Shown: positions 1 to 8,245, counted from the stretch's first letter. The stretch: 53,792 nucleotides of DNA from Modestobacter muralis (GCF_010682105.1 NZ_JAAGWH010000064.1:1-53792), one strand, 5' to 3'. Numbers and translations: made by a program. Notes: generated by a model from the sequence alone, not told the origin.

Positions 1-2
1 TG

Positions 3-1334
3 GACTGGATCGTCATCACCGACCACGGCGGCCCGGCGCACCAGAAGTTCTCGGTCGACGCGATCACGCCCGAGATCGAGGCGGCCCGTGGCCAGTTCCG
101 CGATCTGCTGATCTACCAGGGCCTCGAGTGGAACATCCCCAGCGCCGAGCACGCCACGGTCATGCTCCCCCCGGGGCGCGACACCGTGGACATCCTCAAG
201 GCGTTCGAGGCCGGCTACGACGGCTCCGTCCTGAGCGCCCGCGGCGTCACCGGCAACGTCGAGCCCTACGCGCTCGAGGGCCTGCGGTACCTGGACAACC
301 AGGTGCGCAACCGGCGTACCGAGATCGCGCTGATGTTCGCCAACCACCCGAGCCGGCAGGGCATCGACAGCCCGCACGAGATCCGCAACTGGCGCGACGC
401 GGCCCCGTCCGTCGCGGTCGGCATGGAGGGTGCCCCCGGGCACCAGGCCGCCGGCATCCCGACCTCGCAGGGCGGCCCGGGCCGCGCCCGCGGCTACTAC
501 GACAACGCCGGCACCCGGGCCGACCGGTTCGCGCCCTACCCGGCCGAGTCCTACCGCACCTTCGGTGGCTTCGACTGGATGACCGCGACCGTCGGCGGCC
601 TCTGGGACTCCCTGCTCGCCGAGGGCAAGCCGTGGTGGGTCACCGCCACCTCCGACTCCCACCAGGTCTTCCGGGACACCCGGGTCCCGGGGTCGCAGAA
701 CTACGACCAGACCGGCGTGCGCGGCGACCCGGTCGACACCGGCGTCCCGATCACCACCTACGGCGACTTCTGGCCCGGCCAGTACAGCAGCACCCTGGTC
801 GTGGCCCAGTCCCGGCAGTACGTCGACGTGATGCGCGGGCTGCAGTCGGGCAAGGTCGTGGCGGTGCACGGCCGGCTCATCGACGGCCTGGACCTGCGCG
901 TCCGCTCCATCGGCGATGGTGACAGCCGGGGCGTGACCCTCGGTGGCCGCACCTTCGTCCGCCGCGGCGGCGACGTGCAGGTGTCGATCACCGTCGAGCT
1001 GGCCGGTGGTCCCAACGCCAACGGCGACGTGCCGGAGCTGGCCAAGGTGGACCTGATCAGCGGCCCGGTGACCGGCGTCGCCGCCGACCGGGACGTCTTC
1101 CGCGCGCCGCAGACGACCGTGGTCGAGACCTTCGAGGTCCACGCCCGCGGCCGCCGGGCCACGTTCGAGCACACGTTCAAGAACGTGCAGCAGTCGTTCT
1201 ACGTCCGGGTGCGCGGCAGCGACGGCCGGCAGCTGGACGCGAGCGGCAACCCGCTGATCGACGTGGTCGGCAACGCGAACCCGTGGGAGGACCTCTGGTT
1301 CTACGCCAACCCCGTGTTCGTCGACGTCTTCTGA
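3..1334 (+). CDS. PHP-domain metal-dependent phosphoesterase (5' partial)
   Basis: The gene enters from outside the window, and 443 residues are visible. The visible start reads DWIVITDHGG, the His-rich metal-binding motif of PHP (polymerase and histidinol phosphatase) domains. A second conserved segment, LEWNIPSAEH, lies near residues 41-50, and SDSH near residues 217-220 supplies further likely metal ligands. The last 120 residues look beta-rich and may form a separate C-terminal domain. PHP proteins hydrolyse phosphoester bonds using di- or trinuclear metal centres; the substrate cannot be read from the sequence. The stop codon overlaps the next start by one base (TGATG), so the downstream small gene is probably translationally coupled. 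Confidence 0.85.
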   Translation, partial: DWIVITDHGGPAHQKFSVDAITPEIEAARGQFRDLLIYQGLEWNIPSAEHATVMLPPGRDTVDILKAFEAGYDGSVLSARGVTGNVEPYALEGLRYLDNQVRNRRTEIALMFANHPSRQGIDSPHEIRNWRDAAPSVAVGMEGAPGHQAAGIPTSQGGPGRARGYYDNAGTRADRFAPYPAESYRTFGGFDWMTATVGGLWDSLLAEGKPWWVTATSDSHQVFRDTRVPGSQNYDQTGVRGDPVDTGVPITTYGDFWPGQYSSTLVVAQSRQYVDVMRGLQSGKVVAVHGRLIDGLDLRVRSIGDGDSRGVTLGGRTFVRRGGDVQVSITVELAGGPNANGDVPELAKVDLISGPVTGVAADRDVFRAPQTTVVETFEVHARGRRATFEHTFKNVQQSFYVRVRGSDGRQLDASGNPLIDVVGNANPWEDLWFYANPVFVDVF

Positions 1335-1915
1335 TGGCCGGTCGCTGGTTCGGCGGGTCCCCGGGGGCCGAGGTGCTCCCCGACGCCCACCTGCTGGCGG
1401 CGGTCGACGCCGCACTCGCCGGGTCGGGCACCTCGGCGGAGCTGGTCTGCACCTCGGTGGACCGCTCCGCCGGGGTGCCCCGCACCGGGGTGGCCCTGCG
1501 GTTGTCCGCCGAGCCGGCCGACCCTGCCGGCACCCGGGTGGCGCTGGCCCGGGCGCTGGGCGGGCCGGTGGTCGACGAGGGCACGGCCGGTCAGGGACAC
1601 GACGCGGCGCCCGCCGTCACGGCCCTCACGCAGGTGCGGGACGGCGCGGACGGGCGGTGCGTCCGGTTCCCCGGGCAGGACGTCGTCCAGGGTCGTCTGT
1701 CGGTCGCCGACCTGGTCGCCGCGACGGCGATCGAGGAGGTCGTCGGTGTCGGTGTCCAGGTGGGGCCCGAGCACGTCGTCGACACCCTGGGCTTCCTGCG
1801 TCCGGTCTTCACCGCGGGACGGCTCAGGCTGGTGGTGGAGCAGGGGGCCGAGGGGGCCCTGCAGCCGTTCGAGATCGCCGACCCGCACGAGTGCTGCGGC
1901 GGAGTGGCGCACTGA
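1334..1915 (+). CDS. Conserved hypothetical protein, 193 aa
   Basis: I do not recognise this family. The ATG at 1334 overlaps the stop of the PHP gene by one base, so I prefer it to an in-frame start 51 bases upstream. The product is Ala/Val/Gly-rich, shows no obvious signal peptide or membrane helix, and ends in a short Cys-Cys-containing tail (PHECCGGVAH) that could bind metal. Coupling to the phosphoesterase suggests a joint function, but that is inference. A strong hairpin follows directly after the stop. Confidence 0.7.
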   Translation: MAGRWFGGSPGAEVLPDAHLLAAVDAALAGSGTSAELVCTSVDRSAGVPRTGVALRLSAEPADPAGTRVALARALGGPVVDEGTAGQGHDAAPAVTALTQVRDGADGRCVRFPGQDVVQGRLSVADLVAATAIEEVVGVGVQVGPEHVVDTLGFLRPVFTAGRLRLVVEQGAEGALQPFEIADPHECCGGVAH

Positions 1916-1919
1916 CCCG

Positions 1920-1948
1920 GACCTCGGAGGGGCAGCCCCTCCGGGGTC
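1920..1948. terminator. Bidirectional hairpin terminator
   Basis: Arms 1920-1932 and 1936-1948 pair over 13 positions (one T-G wobble) around a 3-nt loop. It lies between two convergent genes and can serve both. There is no T-run, which is usual for high-GC actinobacterial terminators. Confidence 0.75.
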
Positions 1949-1952
1949 GGGG

Positions 1953-2246
1953 TCAGACCACCGGGGTGGCGAAGCCGATCTCCTTGCCGGCGAGGCAGGC
2001 GGGGAAGGTCTCGAACACCGCCGCCCGCTCGGGGGAGGCGTTGTAGCGCTCCTCGACCTCGAGGAAGTCGGCGTCGTCACCGTCGTGGGCGACCGCCCAG
2101 GTGAAGGTGGAGTGCTCCTCCTCGGCCAGGGCGAACAGCACCCGGAAGCCGAACTGCTCCCGCACCGGGACGATGGTGGGGAACCACGCCAGGAAGTCGG
2201 CCATCCGGCCCGGTTCGATCTCGTAACGTCGCAGCTGCACGGTCAT
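1953..2246 (-). CDS. NIPSNAP family protein, 97 aa
   Basis: The product begins MTVQLRRYEIEPGRMADFL and contains the NIPSNAP/ferredoxin-like pattern of a first strand (QLRRYEI), a helix, and later an acidic segment near DADFLEVEERY. The domain is a single alpha-beta barrel unit of about 100 residues, and this protein is just that length. NIPSNAP proteins are small dimeric barrels, and the bacterial members have no firmly known substrate. The ATG at 2246 was chosen because the domain begins right there. The gene lies downstream of a VOC gene on the same strand, but a 48-nt hairpin separates them. Confidence 0.8.
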   Translation of the reverse strand: MTVQLRRYEIEPGRMADFLAWFPTIVPVREQFGFRVLFALAEEEHSTFTWAVAHDGDDADFLEVEERYNASPERAAVFETFPACLAGKEIGFATPVV

Positions 2247-2255
2247 GCGCCCAGT

Positions 2256-2303
2256 CTGATGGAGTCCCAGCGGCGCGGGAACCGCGCCCTGGGACTCCAT
2301 CAG
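2256..2303 (-). terminator. Long perfect hairpin after the VOC gene
   Basis: Outer arms 2256-2270 and 2289-2303 are perfect 15-bp complements. Inner arms 2272-2278 and 2282-2288 add 7 bp, with one unpaired C (2271) and a GAA loop. The structure sits 7 nt past the stop of the minus-strand VOC gene and should terminate it. It is longer than most terminators and could belong to a dispersed palindromic repeat family. Confidence 0.7.
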
Positions 2304-2310
2304 CGCAGGG

Positions 2311-2667
2311 TCAGGACGACGGCGGGACGTAGAACTGCAGGTCGTTGCCCTCGGAGTCCTTGAACGGCGCGATCCGGCCCCACGGGTGGTCGCTGATGCC
2401 GCCGGTGAACTCCACGCCCTTGCCCTGCAGCTCGGCCACCTCGGCGTCGAGGTCACCGTCGGGCTGGAAGGTGATGACGGCGCCGCCGTCGGCGTGCCTC
2501 GCGGTCCCCTCCCGGGCGTTGAGCCCGATCATCAGGCCGTTGGAGTCGAACTCGCTCCAGTCCTCGGTGACCTTCTTCTCGGTCAGCCCCAGGGTGTCCC
2601 GGTAGAAGGCCCGGGCCCGGTCCATGTCGTCGACCGGCACCCACACGCTCGCCACACCACTCGCCAC
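2311..2667 (-). CDS. VOC (glyoxalase/bleomycin-resistance fold) protein, 118 aa
   Basis: A single vicinal-oxygen-chelate module: VWVPVDDMDRARAFYRDTLG opens the first beta-alpha-beta unit, and DHPWGRIAPFKDSEGNDLQF is the typical second half with a metal-ligand-like Glu. Length (118 aa) matches single-domain VOC proteins, which act as dimers in metal-dependent dioxygenase, isomerase or resistance reactions; the substrate is unknown. The start is a GTG at 2667 because GAGGAG lies 7 nt upstream. A long hairpin follows the stop. Confidence 0.85.
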   Translation of the reverse strand: MASGVASVWVPVDDMDRARAFYRDTLGLTEKKVTEDWSEFDSNGLMIGLNAREGTARHADGGAVITFQPDGDLDAEVAELQGKGVEFTGGISDHPWGRIAPFKDSEGNDLQFYVPPSS

Positions 2668-2753
2668 GTCAGTTCTCCTCAGGTAGGTCGTGCACGACCC
2701 GTGCCCAGCCGGGCGGTCCGGCAACCACCGCACGGCCCCGGCAGACTGGGGGC

Positions 2754-3215
2754 GTGCGCACCTCGACCGACGGCTGGACGACGTGTGCGCTGGGGCACCG
2801 GCACTGGGGGCGGGCCGGCGCGGCCGGGCTGCTGCTGCACCGCCCCGGGTCGGCCGGCACCGAGGTCCTGCTGCACCTGCGGGTGGGCTGGTCGCACCAC
2901 GGCGGCACCTGGGGCACCCCCGGTGGCGCGCTGCTGGCCGACGAGGCCGCGGCCGACGGCGCGCTGCGCGAGGCAGGGGAGGAGCTGGGCCTGCGCCGCT
3001 CGGACGTCGTGCTCGGGACGGCGTCCGTCGACGACCACGGCGGCTGGAGCTACACGACCGTGCTGGCCGTCCCCGCCGGGCGGCTGGAGGCGGCCGACCT
3101 GGTGCTGAACGAGGAGAGCACCGACGTCGGCTGGTTCGCCCTCGACGCACTCCCCGTGCTGCACCCGGGGCTGGCCGGCTCGCTGCCGACCCTGCTGCCG
3201 CTGCTGGCGGCCTGA
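2754..3215 (+). CDS. Nudix hydrolase, 153 aa
   Basis: The complete Nudix box is present around residues 60-83: G-x5-E-x7-RE-x2-EE-x-G, seen as GGALLADEAAADGALREAGE followed by ELGL. Nudix enzymes hydrolyse nucleoside diphosphates linked to another moiety, with Mg or Mn held by the box glutamates. The exact substrate cannot be deduced. The GTG at 2754 has a CAGACT hexamer 6 nt before it and no Shine-Dalgarno, so the mRNA may be leaderless. The 3' end abuts the convergent gene with one base between stops. Confidence 0.88.
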   Translation: MRTSTDGWTTCALGHRHWGRAGAAGLLLHRPGSAGTEVLLHLRVGWSHHGGTWGTPGGALLADEAAADGALREAGEELGLRRSDVVLGTASVDDHGGWSYTTVLAVPAGRLEAADLVLNEESTDVGWFALDALPVLHPGLAGSLPTLLPLLAA

Positions 3216-3216
3216 C

Positions 3217-4020
3217 TCACGCGCTCCCGGGGACGGTGACCGGGACGACGACCAGCCGGTGGTCACCGAACTCCATCGCCCGCACCTCCGCCGGTCCGGC
3301 CTGAACCGGGTCGAGGGCCAGCACGTGGTCGAACTGCACCCGGGGCGCGGGTGCGGGGTAGGTCGGCGCGCTCGCCAGCCGCTGGGCGCGGGCCAGGGTC
3401 GCCGGCAGGGGGCCGATCAGGTTGAGGTCACCGGCCAGCAGCACCGGCCCGGGCAGCGTGCGGGACCAGCGGCGCAGCCGGAGCAGCTGGCGGGACGCGG
3501 TGTGCGGGGCGAAGGACAGGTGGGTGCTGATCACGGTGACCCCGTCGAGCTCCGCGGCGACGGCCAGCCGCGGCTCGTCGGGGAACCACCAGGTCCGGCT
3601 CTCCCCGGTGCGCGGGTCGGGGGCCCGGATCGGCAGCCTGGCCCGGCCGGCGCCCAGCGCCTGCACCGACCAGCGGCGCACGGGCAGCCGGCTGAACAGC
3701 GCGATGCCGTAGAGCGGGCCGGTGGGCTCCTCCCACGACCCGCGCAGCACGGGCGGGTCGACCGGCGTCCAGCTGCGGAAGGGGTCGGGTGTGCCGGCGA
3801 CGGCGGCGGCGAACCGCCAGTCGGTCGTGCCGAGCGCGGCGGCGACCTCGGCGGGCTGGTCGACGCCGTGCGAGCGCGGCTGGGCGACGTCGACCTCCTG
3901 GACGGCGAGGACGTCGACGTCGACGCCGGCGAGCGCGGCCCGCAGCCCGGCGGCGTCGAGCGAGCGGCCCCCGGAGTCGCGGGCAGAGGCGAGGTTCAGC
4001 GTGCCGACCCGGAGTTCCAC
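3217..4020 (-). CDS. Endonuclease/exonuclease/phosphatase family protein, 267 aa
   Basis: The protein has the EEP fold signatures in order: VGTLNLASAR near the N-terminus, VLAVQEVD (metal-binding Glu), VISTHLSF, LLAGDLNL (catalytic Asp and Asn) and a final GDHRLVVV with the general-base His. These enzymes cleave phosphodiesters in nucleic acids, phosphoinositides or other phosphoester substrates. There is no signal peptide or membrane segment, so a cytoplasmic role is likely. The start is assigned to GTG 4020 at the beginning of the domain. The gene diverges from menB across about 106 bp. Confidence 0.85.
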   Translation of the reverse strand: MELRVGTLNLASARDSGGRSLDAAGLRAALAGVDVDVLAVQEVDVAQPRSHGVDQPAEVAAALGTTDWRFAAAVAGTPDPFRSWTPVDPPVLRGSWEEPTGPLYGIALFSRLPVRRWSVQALGAGRARLPIRAPDPRTGESRTWWFPDEPRLAVAAELDGVTVISTHLSFAPHTASRQLLRLRRWSRTLPGPVLLAGDLNLIGPLPATLARAQRLASAPTYPAPAPRVQFDHVLALDPVQAGPAEVRAMEFGDHRLVVVPVTVPGSA

Positions 4021-4113
4021 CCGCCCATCAGACCAGTCCCACGGCAGTCGTGCTCTGCTCACGGTGGTGCGCGGAGCACGAGCGTCCGGGGAGCAGGTGC
4101 CCGGGGCGGCGGC

Positions 4114-4119
4114 TAGGTT
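4114..4119 (+). promoter_or_regulatory. Putative -10 element (leaderless menB)
   Basis: TAGGTT fits the actinobacterial TANNNT -10 pattern and lies 7 nt before the GTG of menB. No Shine-Dalgarno is visible. The spacing predicts a transcript starting at or near the start codon. Confidence 0.5.
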
Positions 4120-4126
4120 CCCACCC

Positions 4127-5017
4127 GTGAGTGCACGCGCGGACGTCTCGGAGATCTTCGACGCCTCGGCCTGGGCGCAGGTGCCGGGCTTCGAGGGGCT
4201 CACCGACGTCACCTACCACCGCGCGGTCGACGCCGGGGTGGTGCGGATCGCGCTCGACCGGCCCGAGGTGCGCAACGCCTTCCGGCCGCAGACGGTCGAC
4301 CAGCTGCTCGCCGTGTTCGAGCACGCGCGGCTGTCTACCGACGTCGGCTGCGTGCTGCTCACCGGCAACGGCCCCAGCGAGAAGGACGGCGGCTGGGCGT
4401 TCTGCTCCGGCGGTGACCAGCGGGTGCGCGGGAGGTACGGCTACGAGGCCGGCGACGGCGTCAGCGGGCGGCTGCACATCCTGGAGGTGCAGCGGCTGAT
4501 CCGCTTCATGCCCAAGATCGTCGTCTGCGTCGTCCCGGGGTGGGCGGCCGGCGGCGGGCACAGCCTGCACGTGGTCGCCGACCTCACCCTGGCCAGCGCC
4601 GAGCACGCCCGCTTCAAGCAGACGGACGCCGACGTGGGCAGCTTCGACGGCGGGTTCGGCTCGGCCTACCTCGCCCGGCAGGTGGGCCAGAAGTTCGCCC
4701 GCGAGATCTTCTTCCTCGGCGAGGAGTACTCCGCCGCCGACGCGCACGCGATGGGCATGGTCAACCGGGTGGTCCCGCACGCGGAGCTGGAGGCCACCGC
4801 GCTGGACTGGGGACGCCGGATCGTGGCCAAGAGCCCGACCGCCCAGCGGATGCTCAAGTACTCGTTCAACGCCATCGACGACGGACTGGTCGGCCAGCAG
4901 CTCTTCGCCGGGGAGACCACCCGGTTGGCCTACATGGCCGAGGAGGCCGTCGAGGGCCGCGACTCCTTCCTGGAGAAGCGCCCCGCCGACTTCACCCGCT
5001 TCCCCTGGCATGTCTGA
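4127..5017 (+). CDS. menB: 1,4-dihydroxy-2-naphthoyl-CoA synthase
   Basis: This crotonase-fold enzyme closes o-succinylbenzoyl-CoA into 1,4-dihydroxy-2-naphthoyl-CoA in menaquinone synthesis. Diagnostic segments include RPEVRNAFRP, AFCSGGDQRVRG, PGWAAGGGHSLHVVADLTLA (oxyanion hole), QTDADVGSFDGGFGSAYLAR and the C-terminal GQQLFAGETTRLAYM, all closely resembling mycobacterial MenB. Its 296 residues match the family. The GTG at 4127 was chosen because the short N-terminal extension is typical and a -10-like hexamer lies just upstream. No other men genes are in the window. A hairpin follows the stop. Confidence 0.93.
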   Translation: MSARADVSEIFDASAWAQVPGFEGLTDVTYHRAVDAGVVRIALDRPEVRNAFRPQTVDQLLAVFEHARLSTDVGCVLLTGNGPSEKDGGWAFCSGGDQRVRGRYGYEAGDGVSGRLHILEVQRLIRFMPKIVVCVVPGWAAGGGHSLHVVADLTLASAEHARFKQTDADVGSFDGGFGSAYLARQVGQKFAREIFFLGEEYSAADAHAMGMVNRVVPHAELEATALDWGRRIVAKSPTAQRMLKYSFNAIDDGLVGQQLFAGETTRLAYMAEEAVEGRDSFLEKRPADFTRFPWHV

Positions 5018-5078
5018 AGGACCCCGTCGCCCCCCACCACTCGCTCCGCTCGCGGCGGGCCCCTGCGACGGGGCCTTC
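5016..5078 (+). terminator. Hairpin terminator after menB
   Basis: Arms 5016-5030 and 5065-5078 form 14 bp with one bulged A (5021). The 34-nt loop contains its own GC-rich palindromic stretch. It overlaps the last two bases of the menB stop and separates menB from the next gene. Confidence 0.65.
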
Positions 5079-5116
5079 CAGACCAGACCACGAGCCCACG
5101 TCATGGAGGTAGGAAG

Positions 5117-5449
5117 ATGATCATCGAGGTGATCGGCGGTGCCGACGAGGTGCCCGAGGTGCGGGTGGCCGACGTCGACGACCTGACCCGGCTGCACCTG
5201 GCCGTGGGCGCGGTGACCGACGAGGAGGCCGACGCCGCGCTGCGCTCGGCCGGGATGGGCCGGCTGACCGACGGGGACACCGGCGTGGTGTCCGTCGCCG
5301 CGCTGCGTGCGGCCGCCGAACCGCAGGCGTCGACCGCCGACTGGGGCGACCGCTTCGACGCGATGGTGATCTTCGCCGCGGACAAGGGCTGGACCGCCGA
5401 CGACGGCGCCGGTCTGCAGGTGCACGTGGAGCCCGCCGCGTCCGCCTGA
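5117..5449 (+). CDS. Hypothetical protein, 110 aa
   Basis: I do not recognise this protein. It is a small acidic product (MIIEVIGGADEVPEVRVADV) with no signal peptide, helix or cysteine motif. The ATG at 5117 is preceded by a very strong GGAGGT, in contrast to the leaderless-looking neighbours. It follows menB on the same strand, but a hairpin lies between them, so it probably has its own regulation. Confidence 0.7.
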   Translation: MIIEVIGGADEVPEVRVADVDDLTRLHLAVGAVTDEEADAALRSAGMGRLTDGDTGVVSVAALRAAAEPQASTADWGDRFDAMVIFAADKGWTADDGAGLQVHVEPAASA

Positions 5450-5563
5450 CCAGCGGTTCGACCCGGTCACCGGCACGGCGCGCCGCGCCCGGGTCACCTG
5501 TGGTCTCGCTGTGTCACGGCGCGGTGGTTGTGGTCGTTCCATGTTCTTGGGCACGATTGCACG

Positions 5564-6211
5564 GTGGCGATGACAGACCTCCCCCCGCGACCCGCCGGCG
5601 CACGTCCTCCGGGCCGCCCGCTGTCCTCGGAGCTCTCCGACCAGCTGGTCGCCGTGGCGATGGACATCCTGGCCGACGAGGGGTGGGGGCGGCTGAACAG
5701 CGACCGCGTCGCAGCCCGTGCCAAGGCGGGCAAGGCCGGCATCTACCGCCGGTGGCCCACGATGGCCGCCCTGGCCCGGCACGCCCTCTCCACGACGTCG
5801 CTGGTGGAGCTGCCCGCTGACGCCGGCTCGCTGAGCGCCGACCTGTGCGGGCTGCTGGTGCGCTGGACCCAGCCGCTGGACCGGTCCGAGCGCGCGGCGG
5901 CCAGCCTCGTGGGCGCCGCCCGGCACGACGACGACCTGCGGGCCGGCCTGGACGAGGCGCTGCTGCGCCCGCTGGGCACCGCGGTGCGCGAGATCGCCGC
6001 CCGGGAGGCCGCCCGCGGGCACGAGCTGCCGGCCGCGCGCGTAGCGCTCCTGGGCTCGGTGCTGGAGGCGCTGTGGTGGCAGCGCTACGCCGCCGCTGCT
6101 GCGGCTCCGCGGAGCTCCGCGGAGGTCGAACACCTGGTCACCGACGTGCTGGTGCCCATCGTCGAGCCGGAGCACGTGGCCGAGCCCGAGCGCGTGGCCA
6201 CGGCCGGCTGA
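5564..6211 (+). CDS. TetR/AcrR family transcriptional regulator
   Basis: The N-terminal helix-turn-helix spans roughly residues 25-70, seen as AMDILADEGWGRLNSDRVAA followed by AKAGKAGIYRRWPTM, the usual recognition-helix region of TetR proteins. The rest is the helical ligand-binding and dimerisation domain, which resembles TetR_C-type regulators with a W(W/P)QR segment. The start is either GTG 5564, with CACGAT 6 nt upstream and TTGTGG 18 bp further, or ATG 5570. It converges with a second TetR gene only 7 nt away; no target operon is obvious. Confidence 0.85.
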   Translation: MAMTDLPPRPAGARPPGRPLSSELSDQLVAVAMDILADEGWGRLNSDRVAARAKAGKAGIYRRWPTMAALARHALSTTSLVELPADAGSLSADLCGLLVRWTQPLDRSERAAASLVGAARHDDDLRAGLDEALLRPLGTAVREIAAREAARGHELPAARVALLGSVLEALWWQRYAAAAAAPRSSAEVEHLVTDVLVPIVEPEHVAEPERVATAG

Positions 6212-6218
6212 CCGGCGC

Positions 6219-6893
6219 TCAGTCCACCGACAGGCCCAGCTGCCCGGCCAGCTCCCGGACGGCGTCCTCGAGGACGCCGAAGGTGGCGGTCACCGCGGCC
6301 TGCGCTGCCGCCTGCCCTGCCGGCGTCCAGCCGTCGGCCAGGCCGGTACGGCGGTGCTCGGCCACGAGCACCGCGCCGGCGTTGAAGAACAGCTCGGCGG
6401 TGAGCCGGCCGAGCAGCTGCACGGGGGCCGGCGCGGGCCGTGCGGGTCCGGCGAGGGCGGTGGCCAGCGCGTCGACGGTCAGCTCGACGGCCTCGGCCAC
6501 GAGCATGCGGCTGCGGGTCTGCAGGTCGGGGGAGCGCACCATCGCCTCGACGTAGCTGCTGCGCTCGGGCAGCCCGGCCTCGGCGACCAGCGTGCTGATG
6601 TCCCGCTCCACCTGGTGCCGCAGCGCGCTCAGCGGTCCGGTGCCCGGCGGGCGCCCGGCGACGGCGGCGGCCGGGCCCCTGATCTCGGGGATGCGCCCGT
6701 CGTGGAAGAGGGCCTCCTTGCTCTCGAAGTGGTTGAAGACCGTCTGGACGGCGACGTCCGCGGCGGCGGCGATGTCGGCGGTCGTGACGGCCTCGAACCC
6801 GCGCTCGGCGAACAACCGGTGCGCCGCGCTGCGGATCTCCGCCCGCGTCCGTGCCTTGCGCAGCTCCCGCCGCCCCCCGGTGACGTCCTCCAC
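6219..6893 (-). CDS. TetR family transcriptional regulator, 224 aa
   Basis: The helix-turn-helix lies at residues 15-62: EIRSAAHRLFAERGFEAVTT, then DIAAAADVAVQTVFNHFESK, ending in the conserved Phe/Tyr-x-His-Phe pattern. The C-terminal 150 residues are Ala/Leu-rich helices that would bind an unknown ligand. The GTG start is supported by a TACGCT hexamer 6 nt before it, indicating a leaderless mRNA. It is not closely similar to the convergent TetR regulator. The upstream divergent gene is a DUF5946-like gene on the same strand, so no divergent target pair is evident. Confidence 0.87.
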   Translation of the reverse strand: MEDVTGGRRELRKARTRAEIRSAAHRLFAERGFEAVTTADIAAAADVAVQTVFNHFESKEALFHDGRIPEIRGPAAAVAGRPPGTGPLSALRHQVERDISTLVAEAGLPERSSYVEAMVRSPDLQTRSRMLVAEAVELTVDALATALAGPARPAPAPVQLLGRLTAELFFNAGAVLVAEHRRTGLADGWTPAGQAAAQAAVTATFGVLEDAVRELAGQLGLSVD

Positions 6894-6899
6894 GCCGCC

Positions 6900-6905
6900 A
6901 GCGTA
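6900..6905 (-). promoter_or_regulatory. Putative -10 element (leaderless tetR)
   Basis: On the minus strand TACGCT lies 6 nt before the GTG at 6893. It matches TANNNT and the spacing expected for a leaderless transcript. Confidence 0.5.
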
Positions 6906-6932
6906 GGTGGCCGTGCGGTCGCCGCCGGTGGA

Positions 6933-7454
6933 TCAGCCGGTCGGCGCGCTGTCGGCGGCCCGGCGGAGCTCGGCGGCGGCCGGTGCCCAGTCCGCCCAGG
7001 TGGCGTCGGCCCAGGCGCCGACCAGCGCCGGGAGGTCCACCACGTCGAGGTCGGCGGCGAGGTCGGCCACCGTCGTCGTCCAGCGGGCCGGCCGTTGCAG
7101 CGACCGCAGTGCGGCGTCGTCCACCCGGGCGGCCAGGGCCGCAGCGGCGAGCGGGCCCTGCCCGCGGTCGCGCTCCAGGTACAGCCGGAGCGCGGCCGCG
7201 GCCGGCTCGCCGGGCAGGTGGTGCTGGGCGTCGTAGGTGTCGCGGGCCAGCTGCAGCAGGGCGGCCGTCTGCGCGTCCTGCGCCGCCTCGTCGCGCAGCC
7301 CGCCGACGGTCACCTGGAACAGGTGCCAGCAGCCGGCGGAGGCACCGGGGTGCCGGCCGTCGGCGTCGGCGGTGGCGACGAGGACCGCGCCGCAGCCGGG
7401 GCAGACCGTCGTCCGCAGCTCGGTGGGCCCGGACGAGGTGTCGGCAGCGGTCAC
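6933..7454 (-). CDS. DUF5946-like protein, 173 aa
   Basis: An N-terminal CPGCGA motif, a later GCWHLFQVTVGG segment and a DTYDAQHHLPGEP segment match what I recall of the DUF5946 family, small proteins with a Cys pair that may hold a metal. The rest is helical and ends without special features. No catalytic function is known to me. The start is taken as GTG 7454; an in-frame upstream start would add 26 residues that look like translated intergenic DNA. It is divergent from the HAD hydrolase gene. Confidence 0.6.
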   Translation of the reverse strand: MTAADTSSGPTELRTTVCPGCGAVLVATADADGRHPGASAGCWHLFQVTVGGLRDEAAQDAQTAALLQLARDTYDAQHHLPGEPAAAALRLYLERDRGQGPLAAAALAARVDDAALRSLQRPARWTTTVADLAADLDVVDLPALVGAWADATWADWAPAAAELRRAADSAPTG

Positions 7455-7537
7455 GACGGTCGATGGTGCCGTACCCGGCCGGGAGTCGCCGACCGGGACA
7501 CCGGTTGGCCGGTGCACCAGTGGGGAAGCCAAGCCGC

Positions 7538-8203
7538 ATGGCCGAACCCACGATCGCCGTCCTGGACGTCGACGGCACCCTCGTCGACTCGAACTACCAG
7601 CACGCCCTGGCCTGGTACCGGGCGCTGCGCTCGCTCGGGGAGACCTTCCCCGTGTGGCGCATCCACCGCCTCATCGGCATGGGCGGGGACCAGCTCGTCG
7701 GTGCCCTCGGCGGGGACGAGGTGGAGGCGCGCATCGGTGACCAGGCGCGGGAGAGGTGGGTCGAGGAGGTCGACACGCTCATCGGCGAGATCGCCCCGCT
7801 CCCCGGCGCCCGCGACCTGCTCGCGGCGATCAAGGACCGCGGTCACCGGCTCGTGCTGGCCAGCTCGGGCCAGCCCCAGCACGTCGACCGGTTCGTGGAC
7901 CTGCTGGGCGTGCGCGACCTCGCCGACGCGATCACCTCCTCCGAGGACGCCGAGGCCTCCAAGCCCGCGCCGGACCTGCTGCAGGTGGCGCTGCAGAAGC
8001 TGGGCGCGTCCCCGGACGCCGACAGCGTGATGATCGGCGACTCGGTGTGGGACGTGGAGGCGGCGAAGAAGGCCGGGATGCCCGCGATCGTCGTGCGTTC
8101 GGGCGGCTTCGGCGACGACGAGCTCCGCGACGCCGGCGCGATCGCGATCTACGACACCCCCGCCGACCTGGCCACGGCCCTGGACGACACCCCGCTGGCC
8201 TGA
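7538..8203 (+). CDS. HAD family hydrolase (beta-phosphoglucomutase/phosphatase type), 221 aa
   Basis: All four HAD motifs are visible: LDVDGTLVDS (nucleophile Asp and acid/base Asp), LASSG, SKPAPD (Lys) and GDSVWDVEAA (metal Asp). The helical cap between motifs I and II (HRLIGMGGDQLVGALGG) places it among subclass IA phosphatases such as phosphoglycolate phosphatase or beta-phosphoglucomutase relatives. It is likely cytoplasmic; the substrate is not deducible. It starts at ATG 7538 and ends just before a bidirectional hairpin. The convergent neighbour is gpgS, whose pathway also needs a phosphatase (normally a GpgP of another fold), so a link is only speculative. Confidence 0.87.
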   Translation: MAEPTIAVLDVDGTLVDSNYQHALAWYRALRSLGETFPVWRIHRLIGMGGDQLVGALGGDEVEARIGDQARERWVEEVDTLIGEIAPLPGARDLLAAIKDRGHRLVLASSGQPQHVDRFVDLLGVRDLADAITSSEDAEASKPAPDLLQVALQKLGASPDADSVMIGDSVWDVEAAKKAGMPAIVVRSGGFGDDELRDAGAIAIYDTPADLATALDDTPLA

Positions 8204-8212
8204 CGGGGCGGG

Positions 8213-8235
8213 CCCGCCGGCGTCACGCCGGCGGG
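8213..8235. terminator. Bidirectional hairpin terminator
   Basis: Arms 8213-8222 and 8226-8235 are perfect 10-bp complements around a TCA loop. They lie between the convergent HAD and gpgS genes. Confidence 0.8.
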
Positions 8236-8245
8236 TCGGCCCTGC

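Noticed and set aside
4028-6175. Long open frames on the strand opposite menB and tetR
   Set aside because: They mirror the third-position GC bias of the real genes, show repetitive Arg/Gly/Pro/Ala composition and no domain motif.
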